Below are positions 27,010-35,137 of a DNA stretch of 64,000 nt, piece by piece. Source of the stretch: Thermobifida alba (lineage in GTDB: Bacteria > Actinomycetota > Actinomycetes > Streptosporangiales > Streptosporangiaceae); the NCBI RefSeq assembly GCF_023208015.1, contig NZ_CP051627.1:1-64000 (forward strand), given 5' to 3'. The position numbers and the translations under genes were made by a program. The notes beneath the pieces were generated by a model. It saw nothing but the letters and a program-made list of their open reading frames with translations, made no database searches and had not been told where the DNA came from. The stretch's first letter is position 1. The number at the start of each line of letters is the position of its first letter.

Positions 27010-27395
27010 ATGATCTTGACACCAGCGGGGTCACAAGCGCAGATTATGGGTCATTTCTGTCAAGATCATGGTCATGTCGGGGAGGGCGGTCGGGTGACCG
27101 GTCTGCTTCGGCCGCGAGGCGCGGCAGCCTTGAGCGCCGCTCCGGTCCTGGAGGGGTTGTCGTCCTCCCGCAGCGCTTTACGTTCCCAGCCCCGCGAGGC
27201 TTCGCCCCCGGGTGCCCGTCGCTTGGCCGTCCCTCCGGCACCCGAGGGCTGGGGTAGGGCTGCCGGGCCTCCCGGCCGAAGCAGACCTACTGGTTCGGCC
27301 GCGACCCGGACTCCGGTCCGTGGCCACCCGCTGACCCGCGTGCACGCACCAGTTGACACCAAGCGCCGGTAACACCCCGCTCCCGTCAAGATCAT
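27010..27395. mobile_element. MITE-like element with nested inverted repeats
   Basis: The 11-mer ATGATCTTGAC stands at 27010-27020, and its exact reverse complement at 27059-27069 and 27385-27395. Inside lies a 30-bp inverted repeat: 27100-27129 against 27258-27287 with 28 of 30 positions matching. TTGACACCA(A)GCG also occurs directly at 27016-27027 and near 27353. No coding region is convincing. The layout suggests a non-autonomous transposable element of about 390 bp with 11-bp ends, or a large structured RNA. It fills most of the 590-base gap between the ISP-like gene and the arginase-family gene. No target-site duplication was identified. Confidence 0.45.
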
Positions 27396-27427
27396 GAAGT
27401 GTCAGACCCCCGGCGTAGTGTCGCCCC

Positions 27428-28327
27428 ATGACCAACACCGACACACGGCGACTCGTCCTGCTGGACGCCCCCTCCAACCTGGGCCTGCGGCCGCCGGTCG
27501 AGGGCGCGGTCCCCGGGTGCTACAAGGCGCCGGGGGCGCTGCGCGACACCGGCCTGCTCGCCAGGTTGGGCGCGGAGGAGGGCGGCGTGGTCACCCCGCC
27601 GCGCTATGTCGCGACGTGGCAGCCCGGCGACGGGGTCCGCAACGCCGCGGCCATCGCCGCCTACACCCGTGCGCTCGCAGAGCGGATCGGCGCGGTCCGC
27701 GAGCGCGGCGGCTTCCCCGTGGTCCTCGGCGGCGAGTGCTCGATCGTGCTCGGCGGCGCGCTGGCGCTGCGCCGGACCGGCCGCTACGGGCTGGCCTACC
27801 TCGACGCGCACGACGACTTCCGCCACCTGGGCAACGCCCCGCACGTGGGCTCCGCGGGGGGCGAGGCCGTCGCGCTGGCCACCGGACGCGGCGCCGACGA
27901 GTTGGCCGACATCGACGGGCTGCGGCCCTACGTGCGCGACGAGGACGTGGTGGTGCTCGGCGCCCGCGAGCACGAGACGGTCAACGTCCTCGCGGAGGGC
28001 ATCCGGGCGGTCAGCAGCCGGCAGATCCTGCGGGACGGCCCCGCCGCGGCGTGCGACCCGGCCCGCCAGGTGCTCGACCGCCCCGACCTGGACGGGTTCT
28101 GGGTGCACGTCGACATCGACGTGCTCGACCCGTCCGTCGTGTCGGCCGTGGACAGCCCCGACCCGGAGGGACTCGACGCCGACACCCTCGTGGAGATCCT
28201 GCGCGACCTGCTGTCCCTGCCCGGCGCGGCGGGTTTCGAGCTGACCGTGTTCGACCCCGACCTCGACCCGGACGGTGCCCAGGCCGCCCTGGTCGCCGAC
28301 ATCGTCGCGCGTACGCTCCACCGCTGA
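27428..28327 (+). CDS. Arginase/agmatinase (ureohydrolase) family protein
   Basis: 299-residue binuclear-manganese hydrolase of the arginase/agmatinase superfamily, which releases urea or a related product from guanidino compounds. The metal motifs are present in order but modified: GGECSI (usual GGDHS), YLDAHDDF, then HVDIDVLDPSVVSAVDSP. The Asp and His ligands DAHDD and DID are intact; Glu-Cys replaces Asp-His in the first motif. This subgroup, with VLGGECS, is common in actinobacteria with undetermined substrate; formiminoglutamase-like activity is possible. The ATG at 27428 follows the MITE-like element, whose end may supply the promoter. A bidirectional terminator separates it from the convergent MFS gene. 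Confidence 0.85.
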   Translation: MTNTDTRRLVLLDAPSNLGLRPPVEGAVPGCYKAPGALRDTGLLARLGAEEGGVVTPPRYVATWQPGDGVRNAAAIAAYTRALAERIGAVRERGGFPVVLGGECSIVLGGALALRRTGRYGLAYLDAHDDFRHLGNAPHVGSAGGEAVALATGRGADELADIDGLRPYVRDEDVVVLGAREHETVNVLAEGIRAVSSRQILRDGPAAACDPARQVLDRPDLDGFWVHVDIDVLDPSVVSAVDSPDPEGLDADTLVEILRDLLSLPGAAGFELTVFDPDLDPDGAQAALVADIVARTLHR

Positions 28328-28337
28328 ACAGGACGGC

Positions 28338-28370
28338 GCGTCCTCGGCGCGGTGCCCGCGGCGAGGACGC
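28338..28370. terminator. Terminator between arginase-family and MFS genes
   Basis: GCGTCCTCG at 28338-28346 pairs perfectly with CGAGGACGC at 28362-28370, with further GC pairing inside the loop. It lies between two convergent stop codons and probably serves both transcripts. Confidence 0.6.
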
Positions 28371-28375
28371 GGGGG

Positions 28376-29833
28376 TCAGGTCGCCGGGCAGGGCGCCTCG
28401 GCTGCTGCGGCCTCGGGGACCGGCACACGTCCCGGTCGCCGCAGCAGAACCGCGACGAGCGCGAACGCCGCGGCCAGCAGGCCCGAGCCGACCCCGAAGG
28501 CGAGCGTGTAGCCGCCGGTCAGCGCCTGCGCCTCGGGCTGTCCAGTGGCGAGCAGGGCATCGGCGCGCGCGGCGGCCAGCGTGGACAGCACCGCGACGCC
28601 GAGCGCGCCGCCGACCTGCTGGGTAGTGGTGAACAGCCCGGAGACCGCTCCCGCGTCCTCGGGGGTGGCCCCGGACATGCCCAGGGCGGTGAGTGCGGGA
28701 AGAGCCAGGCCGAAGCCGCCCGCGAGCAGCATCGTCGGCAGCACGTGCGTGACGTATCCGGCGTCCGCGGTCAGGCGGGTGAGCAGTCCGACCGCCACGG
28801 CCAGCAGCCCCAGACCGGTGAGCAGTACGGTCCGCTCGCCGAGACGCGCGACGAGGCGGGAGGACAGGCCCAGCGAGACGACCGCGATCACCACGGCGGC
28901 CGGGAGCATCGCCGCTCCGGTGGCCAGCGCCCCGTAGCCGAGCACGTTCTGCAGGTACAGGGCGATGAGGATCTGGAATCCGAACGTCGCGGAGACCAGC
29001 AGCACCTGCACGAGGTTGGCGGCGAGGACCGCGCGCACCGCGAGCACGCGCGGCGGCAGCAGCGGGGTGGCCGCCCGCGTCTGGCGGACGACGAACGCGG
29101 CGAGCAGCGCGGCCGCGAGGACGCCGCCGCCGACCGTGCGCGCCGAGGCCCAGCCGTGCTGGTCGGTGGCGACGATCGTGGCGACGCCGAGCATCAGGCC
29201 GGCGGTGGCCAGGACCGCGCCGAGCGCGTCGGCTCCCGTCCGCAGGCCCGGCCCGCGGTCGTCGGCGAGCACCCGCACGGCCGCGAACGCGGCCGCCAGG
29301 CCGAACGGCAGGTTGACGAGGAAGATCCAGGGCCAGCCGAACGCGTCGGTGAGGACACCGCCGAGGACCTGGCCGAGGGAGGCTCCGGCGGCTCCGACGA
29401 AACTGAAGACGCCGAGCGCCTTCGCGCGCTCACCCGGTTCGGGGAAGAGCGTGGCGATCATGCCCAGACTCACCGCCGAGACCGCGGCGCCGCCGACACC
29501 CTGCAGGAAGCGCGCGGCGATCAGCATCTCCTGGCCGGTGGCGAGGCCGCACAGCAGCGACGCGGCGGTGAACACCAGCAGGCCCGCCACGAGCACGCGT
29601 CTGCGGCCGAGCAGGTCGCCGAGGCGTCCGGCGAGCAGCAGCAGGCCGCCGAACGCGATCAGGTAGGCGTTGACGGTCCAGGTGAGGTCGGCGGGGGAGA
29701 AGCCCAGGCCGTGCTGGATCTGCGGCAGCGCCACGGTGACGATGCTGCCGTCGAGGATGATCATCAGCGTTCCCGCGCACAGTACGGCCAGTGCCAGCCG
29801 GCGGGAACGGGGCGGGGAGGAGGGGTGGGACAT
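28376..29833 (-). CDS. MFS drug efflux transporter, DHA2 (14-TMS) family
   Basis: 485-residue proton-coupled multidrug exporter of the EmrB/QacA type. The sequence is a succession of hydrophobic helices fitting 14 membrane segments. It has the DHA2 motif in helix 1 (LDGSIVTVALPQIQ), motif A after helix 2 (LAGRLGDLLGRRRVLV) and motif C-like GxxGxxxGP-type residues near GGAAVSAVSLGMIA and GAAGASLGQVLGGVL. The ATG at 29833 is chosen because hydrophobic helix 1 starts soon after. Its Shine-Dalgarno region (GAGAGA) lies in the 3' arm of a 12-bp hairpin. It is 76 bases downstream of a MarR-family gene on the same strand, which is the expected regulator. Confidence 0.88.
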   Translation of the reverse strand: MSHPSSPPRSRRLALAVLCAGTLMIILDGSIVTVALPQIQHGLGFSPADLTWTVNAYLIAFGGLLLLAGRLGDLLGRRRVLVAGLLVFTAASLLCGLATGQEMLIAARFLQGVGGAAVSAVSLGMIATLFPEPGERAKALGVFSFVGAAGASLGQVLGGVLTDAFGWPWIFLVNLPFGLAAAFAAVRVLADDRGPGLRTGADALGAVLATAGLMLGVATIVATDQHGWASARTVGGGVLAAALLAAFVVRQTRAATPLLPPRVLAVRAVLAANLVQVLLVSATFGFQILIALYLQNVLGYGALATGAAMLPAAVVIAVVSLGLSSRLVARLGERTVLLTGLGLLAVAVGLLTRLTADAGYVTHVLPTMLLAGGFGLALPALTALGMSGATPEDAGAVSGLFTTTQQVGGALGVAVLSTLAAARADALLATGQPEAQALTGGYTLAFGVGSGLLAAAFALVAVLLRRPGRVPVPEAAAAEAPCPAT

Positions 29834-29839
29834 GGCGGT

Positions 29840-29868
29840 CTCTCTCTGTCGGTGGACGACAGAGAGAG
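29840..29868 (-). promoter_or_regulatory. Hairpin sequestering the MFS ribosome-binding site
   Basis: 12-bp perfect stem with a 5-base loop (arms 29840-29851 and 29857-29868). On the minus-strand mRNA the 3' arm contains the only purine-rich stretch ahead of the MFS ATG at 29833, so folding would hide the ribosome site. The same palindrome in DNA could be a MarR operator. Both readings are inference. Confidence 0.55.
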
Positions 29869-29909
29869 GCCATAGCAGATTGTTTTTTTGTAGACGATAT
29901 GCTTTGGAT

Positions 29910-30398
29910 CTAAGTTCGGCGCTGGCGGCTCCGCCGTACCGGTTTCGGTGACTCCACCGGCGTGGCCAGGTGCCCCTCGGCCAGACCGGTGAGCGCGGCC
30001 AGGAACACACCCCGCTGCTCCTCGGGCAGCGCGTCGAGGACCTCGCGGTGCACCCGGTCGGCGATCTCGGTGCCCAGGGCGGCCAACCGCTCCCCCTCGG
30101 GAGTGACGTGGATGATCCGCGCCCGCCGGTCCCGGCTCGACGGGCGGCGCTCGGCGAGCCCCGCCTTCTCCAGTTCGTCGACGGTGACCACCATCGTGGT
30201 CTTGTCCAGATCGGAGATCTCGGCCAGTTCGATCTGGGTGCGCTCGGCCTCCATGGCGTGGAACAGCACGCAGTAGGCGCGCGGCGTGATCCCGATCTCG
30301 GCGAAGGCCGCCGCCATCCGGGTCGCCAGCACGCGACCGGTGTGGGAGAGCAGGTAGGACAGGTCCGCGACGGTCCGGGTGGGCACGCTCATGGTCAT
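29910..30398 (-). CDS. MarR family transcriptional regulator
   Basis: 162-residue winged-helix regulator. The recognition helix and wing are recognisable as QIELAEISDLDKTTMVVTVD, then LEKAGLAERRPSSRDRRARI and HVTPEGERL, the usual MarR layout. It heads an operon with the DHA2 efflux pump and probably represses both until a ligand binds. The first ATG (30398) is taken, with a second two codons later. TAGGCT stands 6 bases before the ATG and no Shine-Dalgarno is visible, so the transcript may be leaderless. The C-terminus carries a basic tail (PVRRSRQRR). Confidence 0.85.
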   Translation of the reverse strand: MTMSVPTRTVADLSYLLSHTGRVLATRMAAAFAEIGITPRAYCVLFHAMEAERTQIELAEISDLDKTTMVVTVDELEKAGLAERRPSSRDRRARIIHVTPEGERLAALGTEIADRVHREVLDALPEEQRGVFLAALTGLAEGHLATPVESPKPVRRSRQRRT

Positions 30399-30534
30399 AC
30401 GACGAGCCTAGCAACCAGGTCTTTTCCGGATTGTCCGGTGAACGGACCATCCTCTTCCGCCCCTTCCGCGGATGCTCCCGTGTCCCCCGGGTAGTGGCGC
30501 GTCCACCACAACCGTCGACCCCCCAGGAGGAACA

Positions 30535-30738
30535 GTGCGCGGTCTGGCAACACTCATCGTCCTCGTGTGGCTGGCCATCGGAGCCCTGGCGGCCTGGCAG
30601 CGCGGCTACTTCAGCACCTCCGAGCAGAACTGCGCGTCGATCGGCACCACCTTCGTCACCGTCGTCGCGGGCCCGCTCAACTACATGGGGGCCAACCCCC
30701 AGGTCGACTGCGGAGACCTGCCCGAACCGTCGGAGTGA
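30535..30738 (+). CDS. Small single-pass membrane protein
   Basis: 67-residue protein starting at GTG with AGGAGG 5 bases upstream. One membrane helix at residues 4-20 (LATLIVLVWLAIGALAAW) is followed by an external tail with two Cys and the segment SIGTTFVTVVAGPLNYMG. Similar short proteins occur widely in actinobacteria as hypotheticals. It has no operon partner; it is divergent from marR and upstream of the cobalamin riboswitch. Function unknown. Confidence 0.7.
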   Translation: MRGLATLIVLVWLAIGALAAWQRGYFSTSEQNCASIGTTFVTVVAGPLNYMGANPQVDCGDLPEPSE

Positions 30739-31004
30739 GCGGCCGCGGTGCGGCGGGAGACCGCTCCGGGCGGACCCGCCCCTGACCCGTCGCCCCGCGA
30801 CCACACTGCCGGGAGTGGTCCGGAGACGGTGCCGATCGCGGGGAAGCAGGCGCCCGGTGGGGGAGGGAGGCCCGGGGCCGCGAGCACGGTGGACAGGACA
30901 GGGGCAACCGCGGACCGGCCGCGAGGGGCCTGCCCGAGCCGCCGGGGGGCCGCTCGGCCCCGACGGGATGGGCAAGGGGAAGGCCCCGGCGGAGCCGGAC
31001 GGCC

Positions 31005-31176
31005 CCCGTGATAGCTTGCCACTGCCAGTCAACCCACGGTTGGGCCAGGGAATCCGGTGCGAATCCGGAGCTGACGCGCAGCGGTGTGGGGGACGGGCGG
31101 GACATCGGCCACTGGAGCGGTCTCTGGGAAGGCGTCCCGCTCGGATGAACCCGAGCCCGAAGACCTGCTGGCACCC
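31005..31176 (+). promoter_or_regulatory. Cobalamin (B12) riboswitch
   Basis: The leader contains the conserved adenosylcobalamin riboswitch elements in order: GGGAATCCGGTGCGAATCC, then GCTGACGCGCAGCGGT, GCCACTGGAGCGG, CTGGGAAGGC, ATGAACCCGAG, and the 3' B12 box GAAGACCTGCTGGC ending near 31173. It ends about 80 bases before the ATG of a BtuF/FepB-like lipoprotein gene, so B12 should turn the transporter operon down. Edges are approximate. Confidence 0.92.
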
Positions 31177-31254
31177 TCCGGCCGCCCGCGCGGCGGACGG
31201 AGACCGAACAGCCGCCAGGCTCCGCGCACGAGCCTCACGCACAGAGGAACAGCC

Positions 31255-32280
31255 ATGCCCTCACCGCGACGTGTCCTGTCCGCGCTCGCCCTGCCTCCCC
31301 TGCTCCTGCTCGCCGCGTGCGGCACGGAAGCGACCGAAGCCCCCGCCGGCACCGCCGAGGGCTACCCCAGGACCATCGAGAACTGCGGTCGGGAAGTCAC
31401 CGTCGAAGCCCCGCCCGAGCGGGCGGTCTCCCTCAACCAGGGCTCCACCGAGATCCTGCTCTCCCTCGGCCTGGCCGACCGCATGGTGGGGACCGCGACC
31501 TGGACCGACCCGGTCGCCGAGGGACTGGAGGAGGCCAACACCACCGTCCCCCGACTGGCGGACAACGCGCCGTCGTTCGAGCGGGTCCTGGCGGAGGAGC
31601 CCGACTTCGTCTCCGCGTCGTTCGTCTCCACCCTCAGCGAGGGCGGGGTCGCCACGCGCGAGGACTTCGAGAACCTCGGGGTGCCCACCTACCTGTCCCC
31701 GGCCGACTGCGTCAAGTCCAACGAGGGCGCCGGTGACGGCGTCCGCGAGGAACCGCTGGCGCTGGACACCGTCTACGGGGAGGTGCGCGACCTCGCGACG
31801 GTCTTCGGGGTCGAGGAACGCGGGGAGGAACTCGTCGCCGAACTCCAAGAACGCGTCGACACCGCCACCTCCGGCATCGACGCCTCCGGGGTCACCGTCC
31901 TCTACTGGTTCGCCAACTCCGAATCCCCCTACATGGCGGGCTGCTGCGGCGCCCCCGGCATCATCACCGAGGCGGTCGGCGCCGAGAACGTCTTCGACGA
32001 CACCCACGCCGAGTGGCCCCAGATCAACTGGGAGACCGTCGCCGACCGCAACCCGGACGTCCTCGTCATCGGCGACCTCACCCGCGAGAGCCAGACCGCA
32101 GAGACGGCGGAGGCCAAGATCCGCTTCCTGGAGGGCAACCCGGTCACCCGGCACATGGACGCGGTCCGCAACGAGCGCTACATCCTGCTCAGCGGCGCCG
32201 CCATGAACCCGTCGATCCGCACCGTCGAGGGAATCGAGAAGGTCGCCCAGGGCCTGCGCGACCTCGGCCTCGCGGACTGA
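31255..32280 (+). CDS. btuF: ABC transporter substrate-binding lipoprotein, cobalamin/corrinoid type
   Basis: 341-residue class III (BtuF/FepB/FhuD) binding protein. The signal peptide ends in a lipobox with lipidated Cys22 (LLLLAAC). The first lobe starts with NCGREVTVEAPPERAVSLNQ, typical of periplasmic metal-chelate binders, and GCCGAPGIITEAVGAENVFDD lies in the second lobe. Cobalamin or a corrinoid is the most likely ligand because a B12 riboswitch precedes the gene. A siderophore-type ligand cannot be excluded from the protein alone. The ATG has AGAGGA 6 bases upstream, and the permease gene follows after 4 bases. Confidence 0.82.
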   Translation: MPSPRRVLSALALPPLLLLAACGTEATEAPAGTAEGYPRTIENCGREVTVEAPPERAVSLNQGSTEILLSLGLADRMVGTATWTDPVAEGLEEANTTVPRLADNAPSFERVLAEEPDFVSASFVSTLSEGGVATREDFENLGVPTYLSPADCVKSNEGAGDGVREEPLALDTVYGEVRDLATVFGVEERGEELVAELQERVDTATSGIDASGVTVLYWFANSESPYMAGCCGAPGIITEAVGAENVFDDTHAEWPQINWETVADRNPDVLVIGDLTRESQTAETAEAKIRFLEGNPVTRHMDAVRNERYILLSGAAMNPSIRTVEGIEKVAQGLRDLGLAD

Positions 32281-32284
32281 CCCG

Positions 32285-33310
32285 GTGGCCAGGCTCGGAC
32301 CCCGGGGGGTTCTGCTGCTGTGGGCGGGCGGTCTCGCCCTGCTCGCGCTCTCCGTCGCCGCGGCGATCACGATCGGCCCCGCCGACATCGCCGTCCGCGA
32401 CGTCTGGGCGGTCGTCGTCTCCCGGCTCGGCGGGGGCGAGTCCTCCCTCACCCCCATCCGCGAGGGGATCATCTGGGACCTGCGGCTGCCCCGCACCCTG
32501 CTCGCCGCGGTGTGCGGGGCGGGGCTGGGACTGTGCGGAGCCGTCCTGCAGTCCCTGCTGCGCAACCCGCTCGCCGACCCCTTCCTGCTCGGTGTCTCCT
32601 CGGGCGCCTCGACAGGGGCGGTCCTGGTGGTGGTCCTCGGAGTGGGCGGCGGGGCGGTGTCGCTGTCCGTGGGCGCCTTCGCGGGAGCGCTGTGCTCCTT
32701 CGCCTGCGTGCTGCTGCTCGGCTACGCCTCCGGCGGCACCACCGACCGCCTCGTCCTCTCCGGGGTCGCCGCCATGCAGTTGTTCTCGGCGTTGACGTCG
32801 TTCATCGTGATCTCCTCCGCCGACGCCGAGCAGACCCGCGGCGTGCTGTTCTGGCTGCTGGGCTCGCTCAGCGGCGCGAACTGGAACGACGTCATCACGG
32901 GCGCCGCCGTCCTGGGCGCGGTGCTGGCCGTGGCCGTCTACACCGCCACCGCGCTGGACGCGTTCGCCTTCGGCAGCGACGCGGCGGCCTCCCTCGGGGT
33001 CTCCGTCACCCGCGTCCGGCTGCTGCTGCTCACCGCCACCGCCCTGCTGACCGCGGTGCTGGTGAGCGTGGCCGGAGCGATCGGGTTCGTGGGGCTGGTG
33101 CTGCCGCACGCCGTGCGCGCCGTCGTCGGTTCCGGGCACCGGCGCCTGCTGCCCACCACCGCCCTGGCGGGAGCGGTCTTCCTGGTGTGGGTCGACACCG
33201 TCGCCCGTACCGCGATGGACCCGCAGGAGATCCCCGTGGGGGTGGTGACCTCACTGGTCGGGGTGCCCGCCTTCGCGGTCGTCCTCTACCGGGTGCGGAG
33301 GGGAACGTGA
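32285..33310 (+). CDS. btuC: FecCD-family ABC permease, cobalamin importer
   Basis: 341-residue integral membrane permease of the BtuC/FecCD family with about ten hydrophobic helices. Family signatures include WDLRLPRTLLAAVCGAGLGL near the N-terminus, LLRNPLADPFLLGVSSGAS, and GAIGFVGLVLPHAVRAVVG followed by HRRLLPTTALAGAVFL. It starts at GTG 4 bases after the binding-protein stop and is followed by the ATPase gene. The symbol reflects the riboswitch context; the sequence alone only supports metal-chelate uptake. Confidence 0.85.
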   Translation: MARLGPRGVLLLWAGGLALLALSVAAAITIGPADIAVRDVWAVVVSRLGGGESSLTPIREGIIWDLRLPRTLLAAVCGAGLGLCGAVLQSLLRNPLADPFLLGVSSGASTGAVLVVVLGVGGGAVSLSVGAFAGALCSFACVLLLGYASGGTTDRLVLSGVAAMQLFSALTSFIVISSADAEQTRGVLFWLLGSLSGANWNDVITGAAVLGAVLAVAVYTATALDAFAFGSDAAASLGVSVTRVRLLLLTATALLTAVLVSVAGAIGFVGLVLPHAVRAVVGSGHRRLLPTTALAGAVFLVWVDTVARTAMDPQEIPVGVVTSLVGVPAFAVVLYRVRRGT

Positions 33311-33332
33311 ACGTGCCGAAGGAGGTGACGGC

Positions 33333-34160
33333 GTGGGACTGAGCGCCGAGAACGTCTCGTGGACGGCAGGCGGCAGGATCATCGTCGACGGGGTCAGCCT
33401 CGAACCCCGCCCGGGTGAGACCCTGGGGCTGCTCGGCCCCAACGGTTCGGGCAAGTCGACGCTGCTGCGCCTGCTCGCCGGAGTGCGGCCGACGTCGTCA
33501 GGGGTCGTCCGGCTCGACGGGAACCCCCTGAGGGAACTGGGCCGCAGGGCTGTCGCGCGGCGCGTCGCCGTCGTCGAACAGCACGCCACCACCCAGGTCC
33601 ACATGACCGTCCTCGACGTGGTGCGCCTGGGGCGGACTCCCCACCGGCGCCCCTGGGGGGTCCCTTCCGCCAGGGACGAGGAGGCGGTGCGCGAGGCCAT
33701 CCGGCGGACCCGTCTGGAGGAGCGGGCCGAACAGTCCTGGCACACGCTCTCCGGCGGAGAGCGCCAGCGGGTGCAGATCGCCCGGGCCCTCGCCCAGCAG
33801 CCGCGCGAACTGCTGCTGGACGAGCCGACCAACCACCTGGACATCCAGCACCAACTGGAGTTGCTCGCGCTCGTCGCGCGGCTGCCGCTCACCAGCGTGG
33901 TCGCGCTGCACGACCTCAACCTCGCGGCGATGTTCTGCGACCACCTGCTGGTCCTCAAGCACGGCCGCGCCGTCGCGGCGGGCACGCCCGGGCAGGTGCT
34001 CACCGAGGAGCTGATCGCCGACGTCTACGGCGTCCGGACCGTGGTGACCCGCGACGGGCCGGACGGCAGGCCCTCCGTTCGGTTCCTGCCCCCGGTGCCG
34101 GACGCGCCGACGCCGCCGCAAACGGGCACGGTCGGGGGCTTCTCGTCCGCCACGGGGTGA
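33333..34160 (+). CDS. btuD: ABC transporter ATP-binding protein, cobalamin importer
   Basis: 275-residue ATPase with Walker A GPNGSGKST (residues 31-39), signature LSGGERQRVQIARALAQ, Walker B ELLLDEPTNHLD and H-loop VVALHDLNLA. This is the FepC/BtuD-type subunit energising the permease encoded upstream. The GTG start at 33333 is preceded by AAGGAGGTGA. About 25 Pro-rich residues at the C-terminus look unstructured. The operon ends here; the next gene has its own promoter. Confidence 0.88.
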   Translation: MGLSAENVSWTAGGRIIVDGVSLEPRPGETLGLLGPNGSGKSTLLRLLAGVRPTSSGVVRLDGNPLRELGRRAVARRVAVVEQHATTQVHMTVLDVVRLGRTPHRRPWGVPSARDEEAVREAIRRTRLEERAEQSWHTLSGGERQRVQIARALAQQPRELLLDEPTNHLDIQHQLELLALVARLPLTSVVALHDLNLAAMFCDHLLVLKHGRAVAAGTPGQVLTEELIADVYGVRTVVTRDGPDGRPSVRFLPPVPDAPTPPQTGTVGGFSSATG

Positions 34161-34361
34161 CGGCGGCGGGAGTCCTCCGCCGAGGACTCCCGCCCGCGGC
34201 GGTCCTGTCGAGTGGCGCCACCTGCGGGAGGACGGTCGGGTGTGACGGTCCCGTCACGGAAAAGAGTTTTCCGTACTGTTATGTCTTGATTACGCAGAGC
34301 TTACGGTCCTACTATCCCAGCGGGAGCACACCACCGAAAACCCCGCTTCGGAGGAGGTCCC

Positions 34362-35069
34362 TTGCCTTCCGCAGGACAGATCCGACGCCGCCTCGGGCGG
34401 CGCGCACTCGTCGTGGCCTCGGCGGCCACGCTGCTGCTCTCCACCGTCATGGTCGGCACCGCGTCCGCGCACGGCTCCACCATCGACCCGCCGTCCCGCA
34501 ACTACGGCTGCTGGGAGCGGTGGGGCAGCGACTTCCAGTCGCCCGACATGGCCACCGAGGACCCCATGTGCTGGCAGGCCTGGCAGGCCGACACCACCGC
34601 CATGTGGAACTGGAACGGCCTGTACCGCGAGCACGTCGCGGGCAACCACCAGGCCGCCATCCCCGACGGACAACTGTGCAGCGCGGGCCGCACCGGCGGC
34701 GACCGCTACGCCGCACTCGACGTGCCCGGTGAGTGGCACGCCACCGAGGTCGACAACGACTTCACCGTCACCGTGCACGACCAGGCCCACCACGGCGCCG
34801 ACTACATCCGGATCTACGTCACCGAGCAGGGCTACGACCCCGTCACCGAACCGCTCGGCTGGGACGACCTGGAACTCGTCGCCGACACCGGCCTCCTCGC
34901 GCCCGGCGAGGGACGCCCCGAGAACAGCTACCCCCTCAACGGGGTGTCCATCGACATCGACGTACACGCCCCCGGACGCACCGGCCGCCACGTCGTCTAC
35001 ATGATCTGGAAGGCCAGCCACTACGACCAGACGTTCTACGCCTGCAGTGACGTGGTCTTCCCCGGCTGA
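34362..35069 (+). CDS. Lytic polysaccharide monooxygenase, family AA10
   Basis: 235-residue secreted copper monooxygenase that cleaves crystalline cellulose or chitin. The signal peptide ends at TASA-36, leaving the essential N-terminal His37 of the histidine brace. The second copper ligand is His144 in DQAHHGADY, and the aromatic axial region is YDQTFYACSD. The mature domain is only about 199 residues, with no carbohydrate-binding module. It closely follows the Thermobifida AA10A sequence (RNYGCWERWG, EDPMCWQAWQ, WNWNGLYRE). It uses a TTG start behind GGAGGAGG, which the sequence supports better than any later codon. It stands alone, with no cellulase gene nearby in the window. I saw no clear CelR-type operator upstream. 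Confidence 0.93.
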   Translation: MPSAGQIRRRLGRRALVVASAATLLLSTVMVGTASAHGSTIDPPSRNYGCWERWGSDFQSPDMATEDPMCWQAWQADTTAMWNWNGLYREHVAGNHQAAIPDGQLCSAGRTGGDRYAALDVPGEWHATEVDNDFTVTVHDQAHHGADYIRIYVTEQGYDPVTEPLGWDDLELVADTGLLAPGEGRPENSYPLNGVSIDIDVHAPGRTGRHVVYMIWKASHYDQTFYACSDVVFPG

Positions 35070-35084
35070 TCCCCGGGCAAGCCG

Positions 35085-35134
35085 CCGCGCGGCCCCCGTT
35101 CGGGTCTTTCCCCACGGCGAACGGGGCCGCGCGG
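35085..35134. terminator. Bidirectional terminator after the LPMO gene
   Basis: The arms CCGCGCGG-C5-GTTCG (35085-35102) and CGAACGGGGCCGCGCGG (35118-35134) pair along 17 bp with one bulged C. The hairpin lies between the convergent stops at 35069 and 35138. Confidence 0.75.
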
Positions 35135-35137
35135 CCC

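Noticed and set aside
34161-34361. CelR operator (TGGGAGCGCTCCCA) upstream of the LPMO
   Set aside because: Only loosely similar sequence (CCCAGCGGGAGC) is present, without the palindromic core.
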